Of a DNA stretch of 64,000 nt, positions 34,361-43,618 are shown piece by piece. The first letter of the stretch is position 1. Each line of letters starts with the position of its first letter. Source of the DNA: an uncultured Hyphomicrobiales bacterium (GTDB lineage: Bacteria > Pseudomonadota > Alphaproteobacteria > Rhizobiales > Beijerinckiaceae); NCBI GenBank assembly GCA_903900975.1, contig CAIUPE010000133.1:1-64000 (forward strand), written 5' to 3'. Both the position numbers and the translations under genes were made by a program. Under the pieces are notes generated by a model. It made no database searches. It was not told the origin of the DNA and saw only the letters and a list, made by a program, of their open reading frames with translations.

Positions 34361-35554
34361 ATGAAAATCCAAGACCTCGAAGTCTTCATCGTCGGCAATC
34401 CGCCTCCTACCTTTGGCGGGCGTTATTTTATTTTCGTGAAGCTCACCACCGATAATGGCATCACCGGCATCGGCGAGGTCTATGATGCTGCCTTCAGTGC
34501 GAAAGCCATGAAGGTGATGATCGAGGATGTGTTTGAAACGCACATTCAAGGCACGGATCCATTCCATCTCGAAAAGATGTTTAAAAACGTCTATGGCCGC
34601 GGCTATTCGCAACGCCCTAACCCGACGCTCACCGCTGTCATCGCTGGTTTTGAAATTGCGATGTGGGACATTAATGGCAAGGCGCTGAATAAGCCCGTCT
34701 ATGAGCTTTTGGGCGGCAAGGTGCATGAAAAGCTTCGCTCCTACACCTATCTCTATCCCAAGGGCGGCGACGCCTATGTCGACACCGATGTGTATTACAA
34801 CCCCGATGTCGCCGCCGAACGCGCAGTTGATTATCTGAAGCTGGGCTTCACCGCGCTAAAATTTGATCCGGTTCCGTTTGGCACTTTTGATCCACGCCAG
34901 CCGAGCTTGGAGATGATGGAGCGCTCGGAGCAATTCTGCAAAAAATTGCGCGAAGTCTGTGGCACAAAGGCCGATCTCCTCTTCGGCACGCATGGCCAGT
35001 TCACTACCTCTGGCGCGATCCGCTTGGCTCGCCGGTTAGAAGCCTATGATCCGCTTTGGTTTGAGGAACCAACCCCGCCCGAAATGCCGGAAGAAATGGC
35101 GCTTGTGGCACGCCAAACCACCATTCCGATTGCAACCGGCGAGCGGCTTTCGACCAAATATGAATTCAAGCGGGTACTCGAATTACGCGCCGCCCATATT
35201 CTGCAAATGGCGATCAGCCGCGTCGGCGGGATTATGGAAACCAAGAAAATCGCGGCCATGGCCGAAACCTATTACGCGCAAATCGCGCCGCATCTCTATT
35301 GCGGTCCGGTGGAAGCGGCGGCCAATATTCAGCTTGCGGCCTCGGTGCCAAATTTCCTCGTGCTCGAAAGCATTGAAACCTTTGGCGGGTTTTATGGCGC
35401 GCTGGTGAAAAACAAAATCAAATGGGAAGCTGGCTATGTCATCCCGTCCAACGAGCCGGGTCTCGGCATCGAGCTTGATGAAGAACTCGCCCGCGCTCAC
35501 CCCTATACCGGCAAAGCGCTGCATCTTGTGCCGGTTTATGATCCGATCATTTAA
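34361..35554 (+). CDS. Enolase-superfamily (mandelate racemase-like) protein with altered active site
   Basis: 397-residue member of the mandelate racemase/muconate lactonising group. The N-terminal capping domain reads VFIVGNPPPTFGGRYFIFVK and the barrel starts near LLGGKVHEKL. Metal-site Glu residues are visible in LWFEEP and IATGER, a lysine in ALKFDP, and a histidine in IAPHLYCGP. Two usual aspartates are not: the first metal position reads FGTHGQ instead of D-x-H-G, and the dyad position reads QMAISRVGG instead of D-I/V-S-R-x-G-G. The reaction is therefore uncertain; a dehydratase or racemase of an acid or betaine-derived compound is possible given its neighbours. Confidence 0.75.
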   Translation: MKIQDLEVFIVGNPPPTFGGRYFIFVKLTTDNGITGIGEVYDAAFSAKAMKVMIEDVFETHIQGTDPFHLEKMFKNVYGRGYSQRPNPTLTAVIAGFEIAMWDINGKALNKPVYELLGGKVHEKLRSYTYLYPKGGDAYVDTDVYYNPDVAAERAVDYLKLGFTALKFDPVPFGTFDPRQPSLEMMERSEQFCKKLREVCGTKADLLFGTHGQFTTSGAIRLARRLEAYDPLWFEEPTPPEMPEEMALVARQTTIPIATGERLSTKYEFKRVLELRAAHILQMAISRVGGIMETKKIAAMAETYYAQIAPHLYCGPVEAAANIQLAASVPNFLVLESIETFGGFYGALVKNKIKWEAGYVIPSNEPGLGIELDEELARAHPYTGKALHLVPVYDPII

Positions 35555-35690
35555 GCGAATAGGGAATAGCGAATGGCGAATAGGGAGTAGATCGTCATTC
35601 GGACCGCGCGTCTCTTGGACAGCGCAAAGAATGCAAGCCGGAGGCTCGCGGTCCAATCATTAGCCCCGATTCGCTATTCGCTATTCGCCA
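35555..35690. repeat. Nested repeats: GCGAATAG arrays enclosing palindrome family B copy 3
   Basis: GCGAATAG-type units fill 35555-35590, and their reverse complement (ATTCGCTATTCGC) lies at about 35669-35688, forming an outer imperfect palindrome. Inside it, 35600-35654 is family B copy 3, nearly the reverse complement of copy 2. The whole fills the space between the enolase-superfamily and dehydrogenase genes. Confidence 0.75.
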
Positions 35691-35723
35691 GTCCCTTCCC
35701 CCCAACCAAAAGGAACCCCCACC

Positions 35724-36635
35724 ATGCTACGCTACGGCTATATCGGCTTAGGCCATCTCGGCGCCAACCTTGCCATGAACCTTGTGAAGGCGGGCTATCA
35801 AGTCACCGTTACCGACCTCAACAAGGACAACGCCAAAAAGCTGATCGAAGCGGGCGCGATCTGGGCGGATACGCCGAAGGGTGTGGCGGAAAATTCCGAT
35901 GCCGTGATCACCTGCCTGCCCTCGCCGAAAGTGTCGATGGCAGTGCTAACCGGCAAAGACGGTATTCTCGCTGGCCTCAAAAAAGGTGGCACCTGGATCG
36001 AGAATTCCACCAATGGCAAGGAAGAGATCGAGGCTATGGCCAAGATCGCGGCCGAGCATGGTGTTAACACGCTCGAAGCCCCTGTAACCGGCGGCGTTCA
36101 TAAAGCAGCGCAAGGCACCATCACAGTGCTGGTGGGCGGCGATAAGGCACTGTTTGAAACCCACCTACCTGCGCTCCAAAAGCTCGGCGGCGAGATTTTC
36201 CATATGGGCGATATCGGATCGGCCTCGGTGATCAAAGTGATCACCAATATGCTGGCCTTTATCCACCTTGTGGCGTGCGGCGAAGCCTTGATGCTGGCCA
36301 AGCGCGGCGGGCTGGACCTCGCGCAAGCCTTCCACGCGATTAAAGCCAGCTCCGGCAACAGCTTCGTGCATGAGACGGAAGGCCAAGTGATTTTGAACGG
36401 CAGTTACAACATCAATTTCACGATGGATCTGGCCTGTAAAGATTTGGGCTTTGCCACCGGCTTCGGCCGGGAATTCGGAGTGCCTTTGAAGCTTGCGGGC
36501 CTTACCGAGCAAATCTTCGTCGAAGGCCGTCAAGCCTATGGCGGCCAAGCCTGGTCATCGCAGATCGTAAAACTGCTTGAGGATGCGCTTCAAACCAATT
36601 TGCGCGCCCCGGGCTTTCCGGCTGAATTGGAATAG
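35724..36635 (+). CDS. 3-hydroxyisobutyrate dehydrogenase-like NAD(P) oxidoreductase
   Basis: 303-residue beta-hydroxyacid dehydrogenase. Rossmann motif GYIGLGHLGANLAMNL at the start, substrate-binding TGGVHKAAQGTITVLVGGD, and the catalytic lysine region VIKVITNMLAF then GLDLAQAF and KDLGFATGF. Members oxidise 3-hydroxyacids or reduce semialdehydes; the actual substrate is not given by the sequence. It may act with the enolase-superfamily protein upstream. Its last 46 bases overlap the 3' end of a convergent glycosyltransferase gene. Confidence 0.82.
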   Translation: MLRYGYIGLGHLGANLAMNLVKAGYQVTVTDLNKDNAKKLIEAGAIWADTPKGVAENSDAVITCLPSPKVSMAVLTGKDGILAGLKKGGTWIENSTNGKEEIEAMAKIAAEHGVNTLEAPVTGGVHKAAQGTITVLVGGDKALFETHLPALQKLGGEIFHMGDIGSASVIKVITNMLAFIHLVACGEALMLAKRGGLDLAQAFHAIKASSGNSFVHETEGQVILNGSYNINFTMDLACKDLGFATGFGREFGVPLKLAGLTEQIFVEGRQAYGGQAWSSQIVKLLEDALQTNLRAPGFPAELE

Positions 36636-37660
36636 GCTTTTATTTCCGGCAGAAGCCTATCAAGCGCAGATTTTAGAAGCGCGGCGACGGCCTCTTGGCT
36701 AAACCGCGCTTTCGCATCCGCAAACCCCGATTGGCCCATATGAGCCATGTCGGCTTGGCTTGCGAGGGCGTTGATGAGGGCGCCGGCGAGAGCTTTCGCA
36801 TTGTCGCGCGGTACCATCAGCCCTGTTTGTCCATCGTGTAAAATGGATGACGGACCATCCGTATCTGTCGCCACAACGGGCAGTCCCGCCGCCATGGCCT
36901 CGATCAAGACAATGCCAAACGGCTCTTCACGCGAGGGCAGGACAAAAAGATCGATTGTGTTGAAAAAGGCCTGACGATCCGATACCCAGCCGATGAAACG
37001 GACCCGATCGGAAATACCGCGTCTTTTGGCCTCTGCTTCGAGGGTAGTGCGCTCCGGCCCATCCCCTCCCAGCACACATTGCCAAGGACGTGCGGCCAAT
37101 TCGGGTGAAGCGAGGGCTTCGAACAAGACATCATAGCCTTTGTTCCGGTGCAGGCGACCAAGCGCACCGATTACAGGAGGCGAGCGAAAGCGTGGCCGCT
37201 GGATTGGCTCGCCGATGTGAACCATATTCGGAACCACCGCCATGGGCTTGTCGGGATAGACTTCAGCCGCAGCATCACCAAGCTTAGGCGAAACCGCGAT
37301 AAAACCATCCATCGCAGCCAAATCCGTCTTGAAGCGCGTGTTGTGCAAAACACCAATTTTAGCCCGATTGGAAAGGCCTGCACCATACCGGATGGCGCGG
37401 GTGCCGTGCGCGATAATGAGCATCGGCTGAAGGGCCTTTGCCATCCGGCGCAGACGCCATTTCGCAATGAAATCATAGTCTCCAAAGCAGCGCAGCGGAA
37501 CGAAGGATTGTGTCGATGGAAGCGCGGAGCGCATCCAACCTCCAGGGTGGCCGACGGTCACGACATCAAACCCGATCGTTGTGAGCAATTGGGCATAATC
37601 GATGGCAGCCTGTTCAAGCCCGCCATGTCCTTGGCCGAGCATAAGATTCAACACGCGCAT
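36590..37660 (-). CDS. Glycosyltransferase family 4
   Basis: 356-residue GT-B enzyme. N-terminal glycine-rich GQGHGGLEQAA, then the C-terminal nucleotide-sugar domain with GALGRLHRNKGYDVL, VLGGDGPE, FIGWVSDR and the acceptor/donor motif EEPFGIVLIEAMAAGLPVVA (E-x7-E). ATG 37660 has GGGGAG about 8 bases upstream; the frame extends to 37720 without support. It overlaps a convergent dehydrogenase gene at its 3' end and is divergent from a GT9 gene. Likely builds LPS core or surface glycan. Confidence 0.85.
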   Translation of the reverse strand: MRVLNLMLGQGHGGLEQAAIDYAQLLTTIGFDVVTVGHPGGWMRSALPSTQSFVPLRCFGDYDFIAKWRLRRMAKALQPMLIIAHGTRAIRYGAGLSNRAKIGVLHNTRFKTDLAAMDGFIAVSPKLGDAAAEVYPDKPMAVVPNMVHIGEPIQRPRFRSPPVIGALGRLHRNKGYDVLFEALASPELAARPWQCVLGGDGPERTTLEAEAKRRGISDRVRFIGWVSDRQAFFNTIDLFVLPSREEPFGIVLIEAMAAGLPVVATDTDGPSSILHDGQTGLMVPRDNAKALAGALINALASQADMAHMGQSGFADAKARFSQEAVAALLKSALDRLLPEIKAYSNSAGKPGARKLV

Positions 37661-37796
37661 CTGTTTAGCTCCCCTCACCCGTTGACCTTCCGAAATGGTG
37701 GGCAACTTGGCAATAGACAAACGCTGGAAAATACCGCGAAAAAGGGGCTAATTTAAACGCATCGACCCCTTCATCCGCCGAGACTATACTTTCATC

Positions 37797-38729
37797 ATGT
37801 CCCCTCGTCGTAAAATCCTCGTTATTCGCCTCGGCGCCTTCGGCGACGTGCTCCAAAGTGAAGGAGCGCTGCACGATATTCGGCTGGCCCACCCGGACAA
37901 CGAACTGGTGATGTTGACTACAGCGCCCTTTCGCCGAATTTTTGAACGCTGCCCGTGGATCGATCGAATTCTCATCGATCCACGCGCGCCGCGTTACAAT
38001 CTCCCGGCACTGCTCAAATTGCGTCAATCGCTGCAGAGCGAAGGGTTTGATGGCGTTTATGACCTGCAAAATTCCAGTCGAACCCTTATGTACCGTAACT
38101 GGTTAAGCGCAGAATGGAGCCAGAAAGATGAAGCTTTTCTGGCTTGGCAATCGCATAGGCTTGGTCGACAAATATCCATCCTCGAACGCCTGCGTTTCCA
38201 ACTTGAGCAGGCGGGCATCGCAACTGCCAACACGCTCCATCCCGATGTAAGTTGGATGGCGGACGACGTGTCGCCCCTCTTGCACACCCATGGCTTGCAC
38301 CAAGGCTTTATATTATTGTTTGCCGGAAGCTCGGCGCGGCATCCCCACAAGCGGTGGCCCGAATACGGCGAATTGGCCAAGAAGCTGATGGATCGGGGCC
38401 ATCAAGTGATTACTGCGCCCGGCCCTGATGAAATGGACCTTTGCCGCAGCTTACCTTGCCCGGCGGTTCTCTCCCAAGCCGCTCCGGTTTCCTTTATCGA
38501 ACTCGCGGGCTTGATTAAAAACGCCAGCTTGATCGTTGGCAATGATACGGGACCAACCCATCTAGCGGCCTATCTCGGTGCCAAGGGGCTCGCGCTTTTC
38601 GGTCCCCATACCCGTGCACGCGCAACCGGCCTCGATGGGTTTCTCGATATTATCGAGGTACCCGACCTATCAGCCCTCACCGCGCAAGTGGTGTTTGAGC
38701 GTGTGGTCGGTTTGATCGAGAAGTCCTAA
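37797..38729 (+). CDS. Glycosyltransferase family 9 (heptosyltransferase-like)
   Basis: 310-residue GT9 protein with the typical ILVIRLGAFGDVLQSEGAL start and the C-terminal FAGSSARHPHKRWP then IVGNDTGPTHLAAYLG motif. Members transfer heptose or related sugars from ADP-heptose in LPS core assembly at the inner membrane. It is shorter than E. coli WaaC/WaaF by a little but complete. Its stop overlaps the convergent DUF6165 stop by four bases. Confidence 0.85.
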   Translation: MSPRRKILVIRLGAFGDVLQSEGALHDIRLAHPDNELVMLTTAPFRRIFERCPWIDRILIDPRAPRYNLPALLKLRQSLQSEGFDGVYDLQNSSRTLMYRNWLSAEWSQKDEAFLAWQSHRLGRQISILERLRFQLEQAGIATANTLHPDVSWMADDVSPLLHTHGLHQGFILLFAGSSARHPHKRWPEYGELAKKLMDRGHQVITAPGPDEMDLCRSLPCPAVLSQAAPVSFIELAGLIKNASLIVGNDTGPTHLAAYLGAKGLALFGPHTRARATGLDGFLDIIEVPDLSALTAQVVFERVVGLIEKS

Positions 38730-39133
38730 AAGCCGTGATAAGACTTTTCTTCCACGATTGTCGCTTCGCATAAAACATTGATTTTCTTTTTAATTTCGGC
38801 GCGCTTATCGTTTTGAAAATAAACCGAGCGCGCTAATTCGATAAATGCAGGCCCGAAATCCTTGCGCGCCTCGCAGGCACGAATATCATCTTCAATGATC
38901 CAAAGCCCCTCATTGATGATTTTTAGCTCGGATTCCAAGGCTTGAGCCTCAGGATACTGTGCCATCAAATGCTGGCGGGCCGGGCTTAACGCCGCAATCT
39001 CGCTCTGGATATTTGCCAGCTTGACAGGATCCTTGATCCGCTCGGTCTTGATGACCAAAATTGTAATCTTATCGAGCAATTCGCCGGCACCGACCTCGAC
39101 AAAGATCTTGCTGGTATTGGGTTCGTTTTGCAT
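38726..39133 (-). CDS. DUF6165 family protein
   Basis: 135-residue protein with FVEVGAGELLDKITILVIK, LWIIEDDIRACEARKDFGPAF and ELARSVYFQND near its C-terminal EEKSYHGF. This matches the DUF6165 family, often found among LPS and polysaccharide genes, of unknown function. ATG 39133 has AGGAC 7 bases upstream and is preferred over the ATG at 39139. Its last four bases overlap the convergent heptosyltransferase gene. Confidence 0.65.
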   Translation of the reverse strand: MQNEPNTSKIFVEVGAGELLDKITILVIKTERIKDPVKLANIQSEIAALSPARQHLMAQYPEAQALESELKIINEGLWIIEDDIRACEARKDFGPAFIELARSVYFQNDKRAEIKKKINVLCEATIVEEKSYHGF

Positions 39134-39344
39134 GGTCATGTCCTGCTTGCCCCTTCGCGCTTTACAATCGTGCGCTTCTATCACGATCGCCAATTTGATG
39201 AAGATATTCCTTCATAATCGGCACCTTTCTTTGCAAAAAAGATCAAATTAGCCTACGACAACGGGAAAGAAATCAAGCGCGTCTCGATTCATCGTCCATA
39301 GCCCTCTTGACGAGTACTTGTTAGCCAGATTGAAAGCCCGACCA

Positions 39345-40595
39345 ATGACCTCTTTTTTTCAATTGGATTCTATCAAAGATCGAATCTTATTGCTTCTTTT
39401 GACGGCCATGCCGATCGTCGCTTTGGCCGGCAATGCTGCAGCCGATCTTGGAATGGTGCTCACGACCCTGAGTTTTCTGGCGGTTTCCCTACCAGACCTC
39501 AAACGGTTTAGCAAATCGCGATTTTTGAGGCTCTCCACGGTTTTTTGGGTCTGGATTCTGTTTTGTTCAGCAATTTCCGCCTTTCCATCCCATTCCTTTC
39601 AAGACAGCCTGCCTTGGATCCGTTTCCCGCTCTATGCCTATGCGCTTTCCCATCTGATCGGTCGGAAAGGTGGTCAATATCTACGTTATTTTGTGATTGC
39701 TGCGGTTTTAGGCACGCTGATCGAGATGGCATTTATAGTGCACGAATATTTCTTCGTGCGAGGAGACCTTGCACGGCTCCATGGCACATTCGGCAAGCTC
39801 ATCGCGGGTTGGTATTTGGATTGTTTCAGCCTGATCGTTATTCTTTGGGGTTTTGAAAAAATCCGGCAAGGAACGGCCAGCCTTCGCTTGTGCTGGTTCA
39901 TCGGCCTTTTTACGGCCCTAACGGCTTATGGCGTCTTGATTACCGGCGAAATCATGAGCACCCTCTTTTTTGTCGGCACGATCGGCCTCTATTGGGTGCT
40001 TCAGCGGCCCTATTCAGCCCGAAAACTTGGATTAATTGTGGCAGGCCTTGCCGTTCCTCTGGCCGGTGGTTTGCTCGTCAGCCATTTCGATCCAATACTG
40101 CAAGAGCGGCTAATACACTCGATTGTCGCCAGACTGCCATGGATGGAGTCGAGCGACTATCATTTACCATGGACGAGCGGCCTCTATATGGGGCTGGAGA
40201 ATCCAATTCTCGGCATCGGCCCGAAAAATTTCAACCCTTATTGCTTGACCCTGAAAGATGCCGGTACGCTTCCCGCCCTCTTGCATGTTTCCGAATGCCA
40301 ATGGCATCCGCATAATCTTTATCTGCAACTGATGGCCGAAGCGGGTTTACCTGGCCTGATCCTGTTTTCGGCTTTAGCGGTCTATGTGTTCGTTGCAGCC
40401 TACCGACATTCTGTGTTGACGCATTGGACCGAAAATCTTTCCCTTGTTCTCGCCTTTGTGCTGTTTTTTCCTATCCAGACCTACTCGCAAGCCTTCGGGC
40501 AATCCAAGAATTTCTATTTTTGGACAATGCTTGGCTTTGTGCTGTCACTGATTAGACAACACTTTTACACACCGGCGCAGGACGAAAGATTATGA
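39345..40595 (+). CDS. O-antigen ligase/polymerase family membrane protein
   Basis: 416-residue polytopic protein with about ten to twelve hydrophobic segments. It has the Wzy_C/WaaL feature of a large periplasmic loop (about residues 255-335) containing ILGIGPKNFNPYC and WHPHNLYLQLMAEAGLPGL. The H-N-x-x-L-Q-x-x-x-E-x-G pattern is typical of O-antigen ligases and polymerases. The frame extends upstream to a TTG at 39318, but ATG 39345 gives a normal start. It would ligate or polymerise surface glycan at the periplasmic face. Confidence 0.8.
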   Translation: MTSFFQLDSIKDRILLLLLTAMPIVALAGNAAADLGMVLTTLSFLAVSLPDLKRFSKSRFLRLSTVFWVWILFCSAISAFPSHSFQDSLPWIRFPLYAYALSHLIGRKGGQYLRYFVIAAVLGTLIEMAFIVHEYFFVRGDLARLHGTFGKLIAGWYLDCFSLIVILWGFEKIRQGTASLRLCWFIGLFTALTAYGVLITGEIMSTLFFVGTIGLYWVLQRPYSARKLGLIVAGLAVPLAGGLLVSHFDPILQERLIHSIVARLPWMESSDYHLPWTSGLYMGLENPILGIGPKNFNPYCLTLKDAGTLPALLHVSECQWHPHNLYLQLMAEAGLPGLILFSALAVYVFVAAYRHSVLTHWTENLSLVLAFVLFFPIQTYSQAFGQSKNFYFWTMLGFVLSLIRQHFYTPAQDERL

Positions 40596-40767
40596 ATGTC
40601 ATTTTCGTACTTCAGCTGCCACAAGGATTTAACCTTACTAACTTTATCTAGGTCGATCCGGTTACCGGGGAACGGGGATTACAAATCAAATAAGCGCCGG
40701 TACTATCAGCAAAATCATCACCGTTCAGGTGGACGTTCTTTTTACTTAACCGTTTATCGGGACCATC

Positions 40768-41703
40768 ATGTCCAAAAAAATTCTCGTTACCGGCGGCGCA
40801 GGCTTTCTTGGTTCACATCTATGCGAGACCCTATTGGCGCGCGGGCATGACGTGTTGTGCGTCGACAATTATTTCACCGGCAGTAAAACAAATATACTCC
40901 ATCTAACGGAAAACCAGCGCTTTGAATTTATGCGGCATGATGTAACCTTTCCGCTCTATGTGGAAGTTGACGAAATTTACAATTTGGCATGCCCCGCCTC
41001 ACCTGTTCATTATCAATTCGATCCCGTTCAAACAACGAAAACCAGCGTGCATGGTGCCATTAACATGCTCGGTCTCGCCAAACGGGTCAAAGCACGCATA
41101 TTGCAGGCCTCTACAAGCGAAGTGTATGGTGATCCTGAAATCCATCCTCAAACCGAAGATTACTGGGGCAAGGTAAATCCAATTGGTATTCGCAGTTGCT
41201 ATGACGAGGGCAAACGCTGCGCTGAAACGCTCTTTTTCGACTATTGGCGCCAACATGCGCTTGAGATCAAAGTCGTTCGAATCTTCAATACCTATGGGCC
41301 ACGAATGCACCCTAATGACGGCCGGGTTGTCAGCAATTTCATCGTTCAAGCCTTGAAGGGGCAGAACATCACCATCTATGGCGATGGCCAGCAAACTCGC
41401 AGTTTCTGCTATGTCGACGATTTGATCGAGGCGATGGTTCGGATGATGGAAAGCCGCTCGGATTTCACCGGTCCCGTCAATATTGGCAATCCGGGTGAGT
41501 TCACCATGCTCGAGCTCGCGGAGAGGATTATAGCCTTCACGGGATCAGCGAGTAAAATTATCTTTCAGAAACTGCCACAAGACGACCCGCGGCAACGCAA
41601 ACCTGACATCTCACTCGCCCATCGCGAACTTGGTTGGCAACCGCATATCGCACTGGATGAAGGGCTGAAAAAAACCATCGCCTATTTCCAACGCACGCTT
41701 TAA
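40768..41703 (+). CDS. UDP-glucuronate decarboxylase (UDP-xylose synthase)
   Basis: 311-residue short-chain dehydrogenase/epimerase of the UXS type. NAD motif GGAGFLG at residues about 9-15, the catalytic YDEGK (Y-x3-K), [11 protein letters not shown] and [12 protein letters not shown] as in bacterial UDP-glucuronate decarboxylases. Product UDP-xylose would feed the surface polysaccharide made by the neighbours. The CapD-like gene begins 9 bp later. Confidence 0.85.
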   Translation: MSKKILVTGGAGFLGSHLCETLLARGHDVLCVDNYFTGSKTNILHLTENQRFEFMRHDVTFPLYVEVDEIYNLACPASPVHYQFDPVQTTKTSVHGAINMLGLAKRVKARILQASTSEVYGDPEIHPQTEDYWGKVNPIGIRSCYDEGKRCAETLFFDYWRQHALEIKVVRIFNTYGPRMHPNDGRVVSNFIVQALKGQNITIYGDGQQTRSFCYVDDLIEAMVRMMESRSDFTGPVNIGNPGEFTMLELAERIIAFTGSASKIIFQKLPQDDPRQRKPDISLAHRELGWQPHIALDEGLKKTIAYFQRTL

Positions 41704-41712
41704 GTCGCTGCT

Positions 41713-43584
41713 ATGGAGCTCCTTTCGCCAAATGTAATATTGCTCAACCTGCCAAGAACGGCAAAGCGGTTTATCGTGGCGGCCGTCGATGCGAGCCTGT
41801 GCGTACTAGCACTCTGGTTGGCGCTCTATCTGCGCTTAGGTGAATTTGTCTATCTCGACTGGCCCATCAGTCTCGCTTTGCTAGGCTCACTTGTACTAGC
41901 CCTGCCTATTTTTATTATTGGTGGTCTTTATCGCGCCATTTTCCGTTATTCCGGCTGGCCTGCACTGATGACAGTTGCCAAATCGGTTGCAATTTATGGG
42001 TTGATATACGCTTCTCTGTTTACAGCGATTGGCGTAAACGGCATCCCCCGTACAATTGGTCTTATTCAACCCATTCTTCTCTTTATCTTCATTGGCGCAT
42101 CGCGCGGATTAGCCTTTTACTGGCTCGGAGGCGAATACCGGCGTCGAATTGGTACCGACAAGAAAGAGCGTGTCCTCATTTACGGAGCAGGTTCGGCAGG
42201 CCGACAGATTGCTGCCGCCTTGGCAGGCAATCGAGAGATGAAAGTCGTAGGCTTCCTTGATGATGACGAAAAATTGGCTGGGCAAGTCTTGAACGGCCTC
42301 ACGATCTATCCGGCTTCCCACCTCAAGGAGCAAGCGGATCGGAAGAATGTAACCACCGTCTTGCTTGCCCTGCCTTCCGCCAATCAGAAGCGCCGTCAGG
42401 AAATCATTGAAACGATCCGCACAAACAAACTTCTGGTCCGTACCCTGCCGAGCATCACAGAGATAGCTCAAGGCAAAGTCAGCATTAGCGATATTAGGGA
42501 ACTCGACATCAACGATTTGCTTGGCCGGCCCGCCGTTGAACCCGACTTGGCACTTCTCCGGAGGACCATTGCCAATAAAAAAATCTTGGTAACAGGCGCC
42601 GGCGGCTCGATTGGCAGCGAACTGTGTCGCCAGATTGCCCGTCTATCACCGTCTGAGCTCATTCTCGTGGACCATTCTGAATTTGCCCTTTATCAAATTC
42701 ACGAAGAACTTTTGGCGTTAGCGGCAAAGAACGAAATTCAGATTAGGGTCGTGGCCGCAGCCCTTGGCTCGGTACGAGACGGAGCATTCGTTACGGAAAC
42801 CATGACACGTTGGCGCCCTGACACGGTCTACCATGCGGCCGCATATAAACATGTCCCACTGGTCGAAGACAATATTGTTGAGGGTCTGCGTAATAATGTT
42901 CTAGGCACTCAAACCATGGCCGAGGCAGCCCTCGCCATCGGCGCCCAACATTTCGTACTCATCAGTACAGATAAAGCGGTACGCCCAACCAACATAATGG
43001 GGGCCAGCAAGCGGATTGCCGAGCTCATCTTGCAAGCCTTGGCGTCTGATCGACCATCTACCTGTTTCTCAATGGTACGATTCGGCAATGTCTTGGGGTC
43101 ATCGGGATCGGTGGTGCCAAAATTCCGCCAGCAAATCGCCGATGGCGGGCCAGTCAGCGTAACCCACCCCGATGTGACACGCTATTTCATGACCATTCCG
43201 GAAGCTGCGCAATTGGTGATCCAATCGGCTGCGATGGCGGAGGGGGGCGATGTTTTCCTGCTTGAAATGGGCGAGCCCATTCGCATTGCCGACCTCGCCC
43301 GCCGGATGATCGAACTTTCAGGCCTTACCGTTCGGGATGAGGAGCATGATGAAGGTGATATCGAAATCCGATTCACCGGATTAAGACCCGGCGAGAAATT
43401 ATACGAGGAGTTGCTGCTGGGCACCAATCCGTCCCCCACCAGCCACCCACGCATCATGAAAGGTTCCGAAAGAGCGCTTTCTTCCGGCGAAGTTGCAAAT
43501 ATTTTACAAACTGTCGAAGATTTTATCCAAGCGCGCGATTATACTGCGTTAAGACAATTTGTCATAAATTTGGCACAGAAATAG
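41713..43584 (+). CDS. Membrane-bound UDP-N-acetylhexosamine 4,6-dehydratase, CapD/WbpM/PglF-like
   Basis: 623-residue protein. Residues 1-130 hold four membrane segments, then a first nucleotide-binding domain (LIYGAGSAGRQIAAAL). The catalytic domain follows with VTGAGGSIGSELCRQI, HAAAYKHVPLVE, ISTDKAVRPTNIMGASKR and FTGLRPGEKLYEELL. In WbpM-type enzymes the usual Y-x3-K tyrosine is replaced by Met, which the NIMGASK segment fits. It makes a 4-keto-6-deoxy sugar for glycan synthesis. Confidence 0.88.
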   Translation: MELLSPNVILLNLPRTAKRFIVAAVDASLCVLALWLALYLRLGEFVYLDWPISLALLGSLVLALPIFIIGGLYRAIFRYSGWPALMTVAKSVAIYGLIYASLFTAIGVNGIPRTIGLIQPILLFIFIGASRGLAFYWLGGEYRRRIGTDKKERVLIYGAGSAGRQIAAALAGNREMKVVGFLDDDEKLAGQVLNGLTIYPASHLKEQADRKNVTTVLLALPSANQKRRQEIIETIRTNKLLVRTLPSITEIAQGKVSISDIRELDINDLLGRPAVEPDLALLRRTIANKKILVTGAGGSIGSELCRQIARLSPSELILVDHSEFALYQIHEELLALAAKNEIQIRVVAAALGSVRDGAFVTETMTRWRPDTVYHAAAYKHVPLVEDNIVEGLRNNVLGTQTMAEAALAIGAQHFVLISTDKAVRPTNIMGASKRIAELILQALASDRPSTCFSMVRFGNVLGSSGSVVPKFRQQIADGGPVSVTHPDVTRYFMTIPEAAQLVIQSAAMAEGGDVFLLEMGEPIRIADLARRMIELSGLTVRDEEHDEGDIEIRFTGLRPGEKLYEELLLGTNPSPTSHPRIMKGSERALSSGEVANILQTVEDFIQARDYTALRQFVINLAQK

Positions 43585-43618
43585 AACACCTACTTAGATG
43601 TCATAAGGCAGTAAGCAA

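Noticed and set aside
9414-35690. CRISPR array from the repeated sequences
   Set aside because: The repeats are palindromes kilobases apart with no regular spacers and no cas genes.
40596-40767. A short coding frame between the ligase-like gene and UDP-xylose synthase
   Set aside because: The frame beginning near 40596 runs into the UXS gene in another frame and has poor composition; the gap looks like leader sequence.
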